From: Rhodanobacter sp.
GTDB taxonomy: Bacteria; Pseudomonadota; Gammaproteobacteria; Xanthomonadales; Rhodanobacteraceae
Direction: 5' to 3'
Assembly: GCA_004298505.1 (NCBI GenBank)
Contig: SCRO01000069.1
Location: 1-58,792 of the forward strand
Length of the DNA: 58,792 nt
The notes beneath the pieces were generated by a model. That model did no database searches. It worked only from the letters and a program-made list of their open reading frames with translations, and had not been told where the DNA came from. This document shows, piece by piece, positions 49,206 through 57,727 of this stretch; the stretch's first letter is position 1, and the number at the start of each line of letters is the position of its first letter. The translations under genes were made by a program, and so were the position numbers.

Positions 49206-49825
49206 GTGAACAAGCGATCAAGCATCCGGGCCTCAACCTGGGGCCCGCGCACGGCAAGGACGACGAGGCCGCCGGAACCGTGATGTTCGGTTTCTGGGTG
49301 TTCCTGATGAGCGATGCCATCCTGTTCGCCATGGTGTTCGCCACCTACGTCACCTCATTGCACGCCACCGCCGGCGGGCCGGGGCCACGCGATCTGTACG
49401 ACATCAAGAGCGTCTTCATCGAGACGATGCTGCTGTTGGCCAGCAGCTTCACCTTCGGCATGGCCTCGCTTGCGCTGAAATACAAGCACCGCAAGGCTCG
49501 GCTGATCGGCTGGATGGTGGTCACGCTGGTGCTGGGCGTGGCCTTCCTCGGTTTCGAGCTGCACGATTTCAGCAGCATGTTCGTCAAGGGTGGCGTACCC
49601 AGCCGCAGCGGTTTCCTGTCCGCCTTCTTCGACTTGGTGCCGTTGCACGGCCTGCACGTCACCGCCGGTGGCATCTGGTTGATCTGCCTGGTGGGCCAGA
49701 TCGTGCGTTACGGGCTGGATACGAAAACCAAGCTGGGCATCATGCGGCTGGCGCTGTTCTGGCATTTCCTGGACATCGTCTGGATCGCGATTTTCTCGGT
49801 GGTCTACCTGGCGGGGCTGACATGA
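49202..49825 (+). CDS. cyoC: Cytochrome o ubiquinol oxidase subunit III
   Basis: A 207-residue protein with five membrane helices. The N-terminal tail leads into GFWVFLMSDAILFAMVFATY, and the family motif SGFLSAFFDLVPLHGLHVTAGGIWL is present, with the C-terminal FWHFLDIVWIAIFSVVYL. It supports assembly and stability of the quinol oxidase. It starts in an ATGA overlap with cyoB and ends in an ATGA overlap with cyoD. Confidence 0.96.
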   Translation: MSEQAIKHPGLNLGPAHGKDDEAAGTVMFGFWVFLMSDAILFAMVFATYVTSLHATAGGPGPRDLYDIKSVFIETMLLLASSFTFGMASLALKYKHRKARLIGWMVVTLVLGVAFLGFELHDFSSMFVKGGVPSRSGFLSAFFDLVPLHGLHVTAGGIWLICLVGQIVRYGLDTKTKLGIMRLALFWHFLDIVWIAIFSVVYLAGLT

Positions 49826-50178
49826 GCGAGCAAGCACACAACATGGAAAGTCAAACCAAAGCCGCGCAGGAAGAACGCAAGGAATTTCGCTCCTACGCGT
49901 GGGGCATCGGACTCGCCCTGCTGCTTACCGTGGTGCCGTTCGGGCTGGTGCAATGGATGGCGATGCCCCGAGTCACCCTACTGATCATTATCGGCGCGTT
50001 TGCACTGGTGCAGATGCTGGTGCACTTCCGCTTCTTCCTGCACATCGGCTTCCGGCAGAAGCGCGAGGATCTGCAGCTGATCCTGTTCTCGACGGTGCTG
50101 CTGATCATCATGGTGGCCGGCACGATCTGGATCATGGCCAGCCTGGCTACCCGCATGGCGCTGCCGGGATCGCCATGA
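49822..50178 (+). CDS. cyoD: Cytochrome o ubiquinol oxidase subunit IV
   Basis: A 118-residue small subunit with three helices (YAWGIGLALLLTVVPFGLVQWM, LLIIIGAFALVQMLVHFRFFLHI and LILFSTVLLIIMVAGTIWIM). The middle helix with VHFRFFLHI is diagnostic. It assists CuB insertion and assembly. It ends with an ATGA overlap onto a 9-codon reading (50175-50204), so a coupled downstream gene, such as cyoE or a SURF1 gene, may once have followed. Neither is in the window. Confidence 0.94.
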   Translation: MSEQAHNMESQTKAAQEERKEFRSYAWGIGLALLLTVVPFGLVQWMAMPRVTLLIIIGAFALVQMLVHFRFFLHIGFRQKREDLQLILFSTVLLIIMVAGTIWIMASLATRMALPGSP

Positions 50179-50204
50179 ACAAGCGCGACAAGTGCGTTGG
50201 GTGA
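50175..50204 (+). other. Nine-codon ORF coupled to cyoD (possible truncated gene start)
   Basis: ATG at 50175 overlaps the cyoD TGA exactly like the other cyo junctions, but reads only MNKRDKCVG before a stop. It may be the eroded start of a fourth coupled gene. It directly abuts a decayed minus-strand gene. Confidence 0.35.
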
Positions 50205-50334
50205 CGCTCGAAAGATTCAGTGCCCAAGCGCGCCTTGAGCGGGATCAGCAGCCCTTGCGCTGGTTGCTGCGCGCCAGGGTGGCTACGCCGATGATGGCAC
50301 TGATGGTGAAGCTCGCGGTAGCCGAGAAACACAT
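50205..50334 (-). pseudogene. Short 5' remnant, possibly of a DUF6629-type membrane protein
   Basis: The minus strand starts MCFSATASFTISAIIGVATLA, the typical N-terminus of DUF6629-like proteins, and reaches a stop after about 30 codons. A second frame continues GLLIPL, which could be the next piece. The rest of the gene is missing, replaced by the cyo end. Confidence 0.45.
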
Positions 50335-50400
50335 CGGCAGGCGCCCTGAAATTGTTGACGAAATATGCCGGGTTTGGATGGTGCCGACGCAGGGTCCCCG

Positions 50401-51300
50401 TCAGCGCTCCGGCCAGACGATGGCGAGACGATGCCCCTCCGGATCGATCAGATCAAGCACCGGCGCGAAGCATGCCTCGGGTCGGACGCAACGCTTGTCG
50501 GGCTCGAACACCAGACAGGTTGCCGCCACATCGTTCGCACGCAGAGCGAGCCGACCTTCTTTTTCCGTGCCGCCGTAGCACAGCAATTCCACGTGCGGTG
50601 TCGTGCGTGCCGGCTCCATCGCAATCACTTCCACTCGCGGATGCTCGAGATGATCGAGCCTGGCTTGTGCCGGATCGTCATTCACGGACTGCTGCGACAG
50701 CTTGAGCCCGAGTGATTCGTAGAAGGCCACGCTCCGTTCGCCGTCCGCCACGCTGATCGCAGAGTGGTCGATGCCAAGGAACGGGCCGCCGCCTTGCCGA
50801 CTCGCCCAGCGTGCAGGCATGTTGTCGGGCGGAAACGCCAGCAGCTCCAGCGGATGGCCCTCGGGATCGCGAAACTTGAACGCGGTGACGCCACCGGATG
50901 ATGCAGGCAGTTGCTGTGGGCCATCGCGCGTGATCGGAGTCCAGCCGGGTACCTGCGAGAGTTGCGCCATGGCCTTCCCCATGTCGGTGACCACGATCGC
51001 GAAGTGTTGGAAAACGAGGTCCGACGCGCCGCTGTCGGCGGGATAGTCGCGGCCGGGATGGTCGACAAACTGCAACAACCTGATCCGCTGCGCGCCAAGT
51101 TCCAGCGTGATGCGCAGCGCGCGCCCCGTGATGCCGAAACGCTCTTGCGCCCGCGCGCCGGAGAGATGCTCCACCGCGAGCTGGCGAAATCCCAGCGCTG
51201 TCTCATAGAACGTCGCCAGTGACTTCGCCTGCGCGCTGCACAGGCGCAGGTGCAGCAGACCCGCCACGTGAATGCCGGCAGCGCGTGAGGTCACGGCCAT
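50401..51300 (-). CDS. VOC-family (glyoxalase/dioxygenase-like) protein, two-module
   Basis: The 299-residue protein has two VOC modules: one from GLLHLRLCSAQAKSLATFYE to GHPLELLAFP (about residues 12-160), and one from FLGIDHSAISVADGERSVAFYESLG to DPEGHRLAIVWPER (about 178-299). Metal-binding His/Glu positions are present in each half. Such proteins are dioxygenases, lyases or isomerases; the substrate is unknown. The start at 51300 overlaps the SMP30 stop by 10 bp. It is the last gene of the DoxX-cupin-SMP30-VOC operon. A fragment of a paralogous 3' end lies at 23644. Confidence 0.83.
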   Translation of the reverse strand: MAVTSRAAGIHVAGLLHLRLCSAQAKSLATFYETALGFRQLAVEHLSGARAQERFGITGRALRITLELGAQRIRLLQFVDHPGRDYPADSGASDLVFQHFAIVVTDMGKAMAQLSQVPGWTPITRDGPQQLPASSGGVTAFKFRDPEGHPLELLAFPPDNMPARWASRQGGGPFLGIDHSAISVADGERSVAFYESLGLKLSQQSVNDDPAQARLDHLEHPRVEVIAMEPARTTPHVELLCYGGTEKEGRLALRANDVAATCLVFEPDKRCVRPEACFAPVLDLIDPEGHRLAIVWPER

Positions 51301-52202
51301 CCCGCACCTCGTCGGTTGAGGAAGATCGCGTACAACGTGTGCGAACCGCCGATGAAGAGACGGTTCTTCCAGTAGCCACCGAAGGTGAGATTGGACACCA
51401 GGTACGGCACCAGGATCTTGCCCAGCAGGCGCCCACTCGGATCGATGCAATGCACGCCATCGGCCGCGCTGGACCAGATGTTGCCGTCCTCGTCCATAGC
51501 GATGCCATCGGCAAAGCCCGGCTCGACCTTGTGGAAGATCTCGCCGCCGTGCAGCTTGCCCTTGCCATCCACATCGAAGGCGCGGATGTATTGCCTGGGG
51601 TTTTCGGTGGTCATGTCACCGGTTTCGCAGACGTACAGGCACTTCTCGTCGGGCGAAAAAGCCAACCCGTTGGGGCCATCGAAATCCCCTGCCGCGATGG
51701 TGATCTTGCCGCTTTCGGGATCGAACCGGTAAAGCGCAGGCGATTGCTCGGACTCCTGGATGCCGCCCTCGTAATCGCGCTGGATGCCATAGAGCGGGTC
51801 GGAGAACCAGATCGTGCCGTCGGATTTCACGGTGACGTCGTTGGGCGCGTTGAGGCGTTTGCCGGCGTGCTTGTCGACCAGCTTGGTGACCTTGCCATCC
51901 AGTTCGGTGCGATAGAGGCAACGATCGCGATGCGAGCAGGAGATCAGCCGCCCCTGGCGGTCGCGGCACTGGCCGTTCGCGTAGTGCGACGGCTCCCGGT
52001 ATACCGAGACACCAGCATTTTCGATGTAGCGCATGGTGCGGTTGCGCGGCAGGTCCTCGAACAGCAGGCAGTCCGCGTCACCCATCCACACCAGCCCTTC
52101 GAGCCAGCGAAAACCACCTGCCAGCTCCTCCATCGGCGCGTTAGGCAGCACATACTGATCGAAGACGGGATCGAAGGTGACGAAAGTATCGGTGTCGCTC
52201 AT
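51291..52202 (-). CDS. SMP-30/gluconolactonase-family lactonase
   Basis: A 303-residue six-bladed beta-propeller. The divalent-metal ligands are in LEGLVW (Glu), LNAPNDVTVKSDG (Asn) and FADGIAMDEDGN (Asp). The pattern IWFSDPLYGI is also diagnostic. The family hydrolyses aldonolactones and similar lactones. No signal peptide is visible, so it is cytosolic. It follows the cupin by 10 bp and overlaps the VOC gene. In context it would open a sugar lactone made by a dehydrogenase such as the divergent SDR/GMC pair; that is inference. Confidence 0.9.
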   Translation of the reverse strand: MSDTDTFVTFDPVFDQYVLPNAPMEELAGGFRWLEGLVWMGDADCLLFEDLPRNRTMRYIENAGVSVYREPSHYANGQCRDRQGRLISCSHRDRCLYRTELDGKVTKLVDKHAGKRLNAPNDVTVKSDGTIWFSDPLYGIQRDYEGGIQESEQSPALYRFDPESGKITIAAGDFDGPNGLAFSPDEKCLYVCETGDMTTENPRQYIRAFDVDGKGKLHGGEIFHKVEPGFADGIAMDEDGNIWSSAADGVHCIDPSGRLLGKILVPYLVSNLTFGGYWKNRLFIGGSHTLYAIFLNRRGAGWP

Positions 52203-52212
52203 GACGGTGGCC

Positions 52213-52662
52213 TCACTCGAATACGCAAGGTGACTTCGGCGTGGGGATGCCCTCGAACTGCACCACCATCAGGACCGTCGGCGCATCGCCCACCGTGGCT
52301 GACCGGTGACCCTTGCGGCCATCTTTCTCCTTGCAGTGCTGGTCGCCGCCGAAAGAAAGATCACCCGGCCCCAATTCGACTTTCGTGCCATCCATCGATT
52401 CGACCGACCAGCGGCCGGACAATGGGATGATCCACTGCGGCTTCGGGTTCTCATGCCATTCGCCGACCCAACCCACGGGTTGCACCGTGACCATGGTGGT
52501 CATCTTGCCGGTGGTCTTGTTGCCCTTCCACTGGGGATCGGCGCCGCCGCCCATGGAACCCAGTTCGAACTCGGTGAGTGCACATTGCTGCTGGTGGCTG
52601 ACGCCGTCCTTGTCAGTCCAGATATGCCAGTACGGCACGGTCGGTTTGGTCTGTTCACTCAT
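52213..52662 (-). CDS. Cupin-domain protein
   Basis: A 149-residue small beta-barrel protein. The cupin core is visible as WVGEWHENPKPQWIIPLSGRW, GTKVELGPGDLSFGGDQHC and KGHRSATVGDAPTVLMVVQF, with His, Glu and Gln positions that could bind a metal. Many such proteins are isomerases or dioxygenases of sugars or aromatic acids; the substrate is unknown. It overlaps the DoxX stop by ATGA and is followed by SMP30 after 10 bp. No signal peptide. Confidence 0.84.
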   Translation of the reverse strand: MSEQTKPTVPYWHIWTDKDGVSHQQQCALTEFELGSMGGGADPQWKGNKTTGKMTTMVTVQPVGWVGEWHENPKPQWIIPLSGRWSVESMDGTKVELGPGDLSFGGDQHCKEKDGRKGHRSATVGDAPTVLMVVQFEGIPTPKSPCVFE

Positions 52663-53207
52663 CGCGACACTCCTGCAGGCGGATTGGTGGCGTATGCGTT
52701 CGGTGCGTGCAAATCCGGCCGCACCGAGCTATAGGGATGCGAAGAAGAAAGCGGATGCAGCATCAAATGCGTGACGCCATAGGCGGTACCACCCGTCGCC
52801 AGCACCAAAAATCCCCCGGCCAAGGCGAAGTTCTTCAGGAAGTCCCAGAACACCTCGCGACCCTTGCTCGGACCCTTGAGGCGAAAGTCATCGGTTTTCC
52901 AGAACGGTTTCCAGAGCAGCGCCGTGACCGCGCAGTAGCCGGCAAGAACCACCGCGGCCAGACGGTCGAAGAAACCGGCAAGCACGGCAAGTGACATGAC
53001 CACTTCCACGAACAGGCCGGCGCCCACCAAGGCCCAGGACAACCCGCGCGAATGCACCGAACTTTGCGCTTGCTCCACCGCTGCATCGGCATTGAGCAGC
53101 TTGTCCATCGCACTGAACGGCAGAAACAACGCCACCAGCGTGACGCGGATGAGGAAACTGACGACAAGACTGAACAAATAACCGACCCGGTGATGCACAA
53201 GAGTCAA
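52659..53207 (-). CDS. DoxX-family membrane protein
   Basis: A membrane protein of 179-182 residues with four hydrophobic segments. The DoxX signature appears as LFSLVVSFLIRVTLVALFLPFSAMDKLL and GLFVEVVMSLAVLAGFFDRLAAVVLAGYCAVTALLW, with WDFLKNFALAGGFLVLATGG. These small integral proteins are linked to quinone-dependent redox steps or stress. The start is a TTG at 53207 or a GTG at 53198. It heads the four-gene operon and faces the divergent SDR gene across a 213-bp spacer. Confidence 0.87.
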   Translation of the reverse strand: MTLVHHRVGYLFSLVVSFLIRVTLVALFLPFSAMDKLLNADAAVEQAQSSVHSRGLSWALVGAGLFVEVVMSLAVLAGFFDRLAAVVLAGYCAVTALLWKPFWKTDDFRLKGPSKGREVFWDFLKNFALAGGFLVLATGGTAYGVTHLMLHPLSSSHPYSSVRPDLHAPNAYATNPPAGVSR

Positions 53208-53420
53208 GCATGCGGGTACCGCGGTGAATGGACTGTCGCTTTCCGGTCAACAGGATCGACACACTCCACGCAAAGCACAGCGACGCGAACCACGATGAGG
53301 GTAAGCGCTGGCGCAGAATCGTGAGAGCTTGCGCCCCAGCCGGTGCTTTTGTCACATGCGCATGACGGCACGGCGAGCATGCTGGCAGCCTTGCAAAACC
53401 CATCGCATGAGGATGTCGTC

Positions 53421-54266
53421 GTGTCGCAAACCGATCCAGAATCCACCGCGCCCAAGCTTGCCATTCCGGGATTGTTGAAAGGTCAGAAGGCCCTCGTCAC
53501 CGGTGCCAACTCCGGCATCGGCCGTGGCGTGGCGCTGGCACTGGGCGAAGCCGGCGCTGACGTCGTGGTCAACTACGTCGTCGACGACGATGCGGCGCAG
53601 GCCGTGGTAGACCAGATAGAAGGCTTCGGCGTCAGGGCGCTCAAGATCAAGGCCGACGTGTCCGACGAGACGCAAGTCGTGGCGATGTTCAAGCAGATGA
53701 TCAAGGTATTCGGCACAGTCGATATCCTGGTCGCCAACGCCGGTTTGCAGCGCGACGCCGCCTTCAAGGAGATGACTCTCGCCGAATGGAACAAGGTCAT
53801 CGGCGTGAACCTCACCGGCCAGTTCCTGTGTGCACGCGAGGCGGTGCGCGAGTTCAGTCGTCGCGGCGTGGTTCCCGAGGTGTCCTGTGCTACCGGCAAG
53901 ATCATCTGCATGAGCTCGGTGCATCAGGAGATCCCCTGGGGCGGGCATGCCAACTATGCCTCATCCAAGGGCGGCATCAAGCAGCTGATGGAAAGCCTGG
54001 CGCAGGAAGTGGCACCGCTGAAGATACGTGTCAACGCGATCGCGCCCGGTGCTATTCGCACGCCGATCAACATCAGCGCGTGGAAGACGCCCGACGCGTA
54101 CCATTCCCTGATGAAGCTCGTGCCTTACGGACGCATTGGCGAGCCGGAGGACATCGCCCGCGCGGCGGTCTGGCTGGCCTCGGACCAATCCGACTACGTG
54201 GTCGGCACCACCTTGTTCGTGGATGGCGGTATGACCTTGTATCCCGGCTTTGCCACCGGCGGCTGA
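53421..54266 (+). CDS. SDR oxidoreductase, glucose 1-dehydrogenase-like
   Basis: The 281-residue protein starts with GTG at 53421, with GAGG eight bases upstream. NAD(P) motif VTGANSGIGRGVALALGEAG (about residues 23-42), NAGLQ, and catalytic Tyr/Lys in NYASSKGG. The C-terminus YVVGTTLFVDGGMTLYPGF is the glucose-dehydrogenase-like ending. It oxidises a sugar or similar polyol; the substrate is inferred. It is followed after 6 bp by a GMC oxidoreductase gene and faces the DoxX-cupin-SMP30-VOC operon. Confidence 0.88.
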   Translation: MSQTDPESTAPKLAIPGLLKGQKALVTGANSGIGRGVALALGEAGADVVVNYVVDDDAAQAVVDQIEGFGVRALKIKADVSDETQVVAMFKQMIKVFGTVDILVANAGLQRDAAFKEMTLAEWNKVIGVNLTGQFLCAREAVREFSRRGVVPEVSCATGKIICMSSVHQEIPWGGHANYASSKGGIKQLMESLAQEVAPLKIRVNAIAPGAIRTPINISAWKTPDAYHSLMKLVPYGRIGEPEDIARAAVWLASDQSDYVVGTTLFVDGGMTLYPGFATGG

Positions 54267-54272
54267 GCCGGC

Positions 54273-55835
54273 ATGACCACGAATCACTACGACCTCATCG
54301 TCATCGGCAGCGGCCCCGGCGGCGCCTCGCTAGCGCACCGACTCGCGTCGACCGGCAAGAAAATCCTGCTGCTGGAACGCGGCGACTACCTGCCGCGCTC
54401 GGTGGACAACTGGGACTCGCAAAAGGTATTTGTCGACGGCATCTACCAGACGAAGGAAACCTGGTATGGCAGGGACGGCGAAGCATTCCATCCGGGGCTG
54501 CATTACTACGTGGGTGGCAACTCCAAGGTCTACGGCGCGGCGCTGTTCCGGCTGCGCGAGCGCGACTTCGGCGAGCTGTGGCACGGCGCCGGCATCTCTC
54601 CGGCGTGGCCGCTGAAGTACGACACGTTCGAGCCGTATTACACCGAGGCCGAAGCGTTGTTCCACGTGCACGGCCAGCGTGGCGAGGATCCGAACGAGCC
54701 ATGGTGCAACAGCCCGTATCCATATCCGCCGGTATCGCACGAGCCACGCATACAAGCGCTGCACGACAGCTTGCAGGCGGACGGCCTGCATCCGTTCCAC
54801 CTGCCGATGGGTATCCTGCTCGACGAGGTCGATGGCAAGGCCACGCCCGACAGCCCCTGCATCCGCACTCCGTTTTTCGATGGCTACCCTTCCCCACTCA
54901 ACGGCAAGGCCGATGCCCAGGTGATGTGTGTCGATCCGGCGCTGAAGGCGCACCCCAACCTCACTTTGCTCACCGGCGCGTATGTTTCCACGCTGGAAAC
55001 CGATGCTTCGGGCCGGACTGTTTCCACCGTCAATGTCACCCGTAACGGCGAGCAGGAACGCTACAGCGCCGACATCGTGGTCGTCGCCTGTGGCGCCCTT
55101 TCATCAGCGCTGCTGCTGCTGCGCTCGGCCAACGACAGGCATCCGCACGGCCTGGCCAACGGCTCGGACCAGCTAGGGCGCAACTACATGCGCCACAACC
55201 AGTCGATCCTGATGGCACTGGGACGCGAACCGAACGACACCGTGTTCCAGAAAACCCTGGCCGTCAGCGACTGGTACTTCGACAGCGACGACTGGGACTA
55301 CCCGCTGGGTCTGATGCAGATGACTGCGAGATCGCACGAGGCGCAAATCCGCGGCGAAGCGCTGCCCTCCTGGCTGGAGTGGTTGCCGAAGATGCCGTTC
55401 GAGACGATGGCGCGCCATTCGATGGATTTCTGGCTCTCCAGCGAAGACCTGCCACGCCCGGAGAACCGTATCCGTTACGACGGCGACAAAGTGATCCTCG
55501 AACTCACCGAGAACAACATGGAGGCGCACCATCGCCTCAAGAAGAAGCTCGAGCAGATGCTCATCCAGCAAAATGCACATCCGGTGCTGCTCGAGCGCAA
55601 GCTGTACCTGGGCAAGAACATTCCGATCGGCGGCACCGCGCACCAGGCCGGTACGGCCCGCTTCGGCACCGATCCGGCCAGCTCCGTGCTCGACTTGGAT
55701 TGCAAGGCACACGAGCTGGACAACCTCTACCTCACCGACGCCAGCTTCTTTCCCTCCATCGGCGCGGTCAACCCCACCCTGACCATCATCGCCAACGCCT
55801 TGCGTGTGGCCGACCGGATCCAGGCGCGGCTGTAG
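54273..55835 (+). CDS. GMC-family oxidoreductase, intact
   Basis: The 520-residue FAD enzyme has a Rossmann motif DLIVIGSGPGGASLAHRLASTGKK, the glucose-methanol-choline pattern YYVGGNSKVYGAALFRLRERDF, and the C-terminal catalytic region GGTAHQAGTARFGTDPASS with GAVNPTLTIIANALRVADRI. There is no signal peptide. It is not the same subgroup as the gluconate-dehydrogenase-like GMC at 30380. Co-transcription with the upstream SDR (6-bp gap) suggests two successive oxidations of a sugar, polyol or alcohol. The length is normal; no deletion is evident. Confidence 0.92.
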   Translation: MTTNHYDLIVIGSGPGGASLAHRLASTGKKILLLERGDYLPRSVDNWDSQKVFVDGIYQTKETWYGRDGEAFHPGLHYYVGGNSKVYGAALFRLRERDFGELWHGAGISPAWPLKYDTFEPYYTEAEALFHVHGQRGEDPNEPWCNSPYPYPPVSHEPRIQALHDSLQADGLHPFHLPMGILLDEVDGKATPDSPCIRTPFFDGYPSPLNGKADAQVMCVDPALKAHPNLTLLTGAYVSTLETDASGRTVSTVNVTRNGEQERYSADIVVVACGALSSALLLLRSANDRHPHGLANGSDQLGRNYMRHNQSILMALGREPNDTVFQKTLAVSDWYFDSDDWDYPLGLMQMTARSHEAQIRGEALPSWLEWLPKMPFETMARHSMDFWLSSEDLPRPENRIRYDGDKVILELTENNMEAHHRLKKKLEQMLIQQNAHPVLLERKLYLGKNIPIGGTAHQAGTARFGTDPASSVLDLDCKAHELDNLYLTDASFFPSIGAVNPTLTIIANALRVADRIQARL

Positions 55836-55905
55836 TTCACACTGCGCAACGCCTCGGCGCGGAACACGCGGAAATAGCGCGCCCCGGATCAGTCAAACAC
55901 GATGG

Positions 55906-56026
55906 CCGAGCCTGTCCGGCCGTGGAAGCCAGCCAGCGCCAGTGGACCGTGTAGCGCCAGGACGCAGGAATCTGTCCTCATACAGCCGAATTCTCGCCTC
56001 GACCACCCAAGCCCGACAGGCTGCTA
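55906..56026. mobile_element. MITE-like element, copy 2, overlapping the acyl-CoA synthetase stop codon
   Basis: Read on the minus strand from 56026, the first about 58 bases align with copy 1 at 11287 (TAGCAGCCTGTCGG vs TAGGAGCCTGCCGG, then shared GAGGACAGATT). The other end has GCCTGTCCGG in inverted orientation. The first bases TAG at 56026-56024 are the stop codon of the acyl-CoA synthetase. Confidence 0.65.
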
Positions 56027-57727
56027 GTGCCCCGATTCCCTGAAGTCCAGATCGAAATACTCGCCTGGCAGGCGCTCATCGGTCTCGCGCGCAAGCTCGG
56101 CTTTGCGCAGATCGACGCGGCGGATCTTGCCGGAGATGGTCTTGGGCAGATCGACGAACTCCAGGCGCCGGATGCGCTTGTACGGCGCCAGTCGAGCGCG
56201 TACGAACAGCAGGATGTCGCCCGCCAGCTCAGCACTGGGCTCGCGCCCGGCCACCAGGCTCACGAATGCCTTGGGCACCGACAGGCGCAGCGGATCGGGG
56301 CTGGGCACGATCGCCGCCTCGGCCACGGCCGGGTGCTCGATCAGGATGCTTTCCAGCTCGAACGGGCTGATCCGGTAGTCGGAGCATTTGAACACGTCAT
56401 CGGCGCGGCCGATGTAGGTGATGTTGCCATCGGCATCGCGGGCAGCCACATCGCCGGTGCGATAGTAGCCGTCCGCACCGATATGCCGCGAATGGCTGGC
56501 GTCGTCCGCATAGCCGATCATCAGTCCCAGTGGTCGCGGCTCCGGCGCCAGCGCGAGTTCGCCTTCATCGGCCGGCTTGCCATCGATATCCAGCAGTTCA
56601 ATGCGAAAACCGGGCGCCGGCCGTCCCATGGAACCGGGGACAACTTCCTGCCCCGGCGAATTGCAGGCGACCACCGAGGTCTCGGTCTGACCGAAGCCAT
56701 CGCGGATGGTCAGCCCCCAGGCCTTGCGCACCTGGCCGATGACTTCACTGTTGAGCGGTTCACCGGCGCTGCACAGCTCACGCAAACTCATCTTGAACCG
56801 GGTCAGCTCCTGCTGGATCAGCAGCCGCCACACCGTCGGCGGCGCACACATGGTGGTCACCGCGTATTTTTCCAGCGCGCCGAGCAGGCCGACCGCATCG
56901 AAGCGCGCACTGTTGTAGATGAAGATGGTGGCCGCCGCATTCCACGGCGCGAACAAACAGCTCCATGCATGCTTGGCCCAGCCGGGCTGGCTGACATTGA
57001 GATGGATATCGCCTGGCTGGATGCCAATCCAGTACATCGTCGACAGATGGCCCACCGGGTAACTCTGGTGCGAATGCATGACCAGCTTGGGCCGCGACGT
57101 GGTGCCCGAGGTGAAGTACAGCAAAAGCGGATCGCCGGCATGCGTGATGCCATCCGGCGTGAAATCGCGCGACTGCCGATAGGCCTGCGCATACTCGTGC
57201 CAGCCTTCGTGCGCCGCGCCGACCGCAACGCGGGTGAAGTCGAGGTCGACACCCTCGAAACTGTCGCATTGATCGGCCGCGGCAAGCACGTACTTTACCT
57301 CGCCGCGTTGCATGCGATCGCGCAGGTCATCACCGCCGGCCAGCATCGTGGTCGGCACTACCACCGCGCCCAGTTTCATGGCGGCCAGCGTCGCCTCCCA
57401 CAGCGGCGCCACGTTGCCGAGCATCAACAGGATGCGATCGCCACGCTTGACGCCCAGCCCGCGCAGGAAATTGGCCGCCTGGTTGGAGCGCGCCGCCAAG
57501 TCCGCGAAGCTCAGGCGTACCTCGCTGCCATCCTCGTCCACCAGCCACAAGGCCGTGCGCTCAGCGTGCTCGCCGCGCGCAAGGTCGTCGAAATAATCCA
57601 GGGCCCAGTTGAACTCGTCCAGCTCGGGCCAGCGAAAATCGCGGTACGCCATATCGCGGTCGCTGCGGTGTGCGAGCAGGAAATCCCGCGCGGCGACAAA
57701 TCGTTGCAGTCCTGTTTCCAGTGCCAT
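56024..57727 (-). CDS. Acyl-CoA synthetase (AMP-forming), medium-chain-like
   Basis: The 567-residue adenylate-forming enzyme has P-loop LLYFTSGTTSRPKLVMHSH (a Ser replaces the usual Gly), GFGQTET, GYYRTGDVAARDADG and IGRADDVFKCSDYRISPFELES. The C-terminal catalytic lysine is in PKTISGKIRR. The architecture and start (WPELDEFNWALDYFD) match the ACSM/MACS medium-chain group. It activates a medium-chain or branched acid to the CoA ester; substrate unknown. The start ATG at 57727 follows GGGAG at good spacing. Its stop TAG lies exactly at the edge of a MITE-like repeat. Confidence 0.9.
   Translation of the reverse strand: MALETGLQRFVAARDFLLAHRSDRDMAYRDFRWPELDEFNWALDYFDDLARGEHAERTALWLVDEDGSEVRLSFADLAARSNQAANFLRGLGVKRGDRILLMLGNVAPLWEATLAAMKLGAVVVPTTMLAGGDDLRDRMQRGEVKYVLAAADQCDSFEGVDLDFTRVAVGAAHEGWHEYAQAYRQSRDFTPDGITHAGDPLLLYFTSGTTSRPKLVMHSHQSYPVGHLSTMYWIGIQPGDIHLNVSQPGWAKHAWSCLFAPWNAAATIFIYNSARFDAVGLLGALEKYAVTTMCAPPTVWRLLIQQELTRFKMSLRELCSAGEPLNSEVIGQVRKAWGLTIRDGFGQTETSVVACNSPGQEVVPGSMGRPAPGFRIELLDIDGKPADEGELALAPEPRPLGLMIGYADDASHSRHIGADGYYRTGDVAARDADGNITYIGRADDVFKCSDYRISPFELESILIEHPAVAEAAIVPSPDPLRLSVPKAFVSLVAGREPSAELAGDILLFVRARLAPYKRIRRLEFVDLPKTISGKIRRVDLRKAELARETDERLPGEYFDLDFRESGH

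Noticed and set aside
53786-55045. Plus-strand 419-codon frame across the SDR-GMC junction
   Set aside because: Frame-shifted shadow of two real genes with no family motif.
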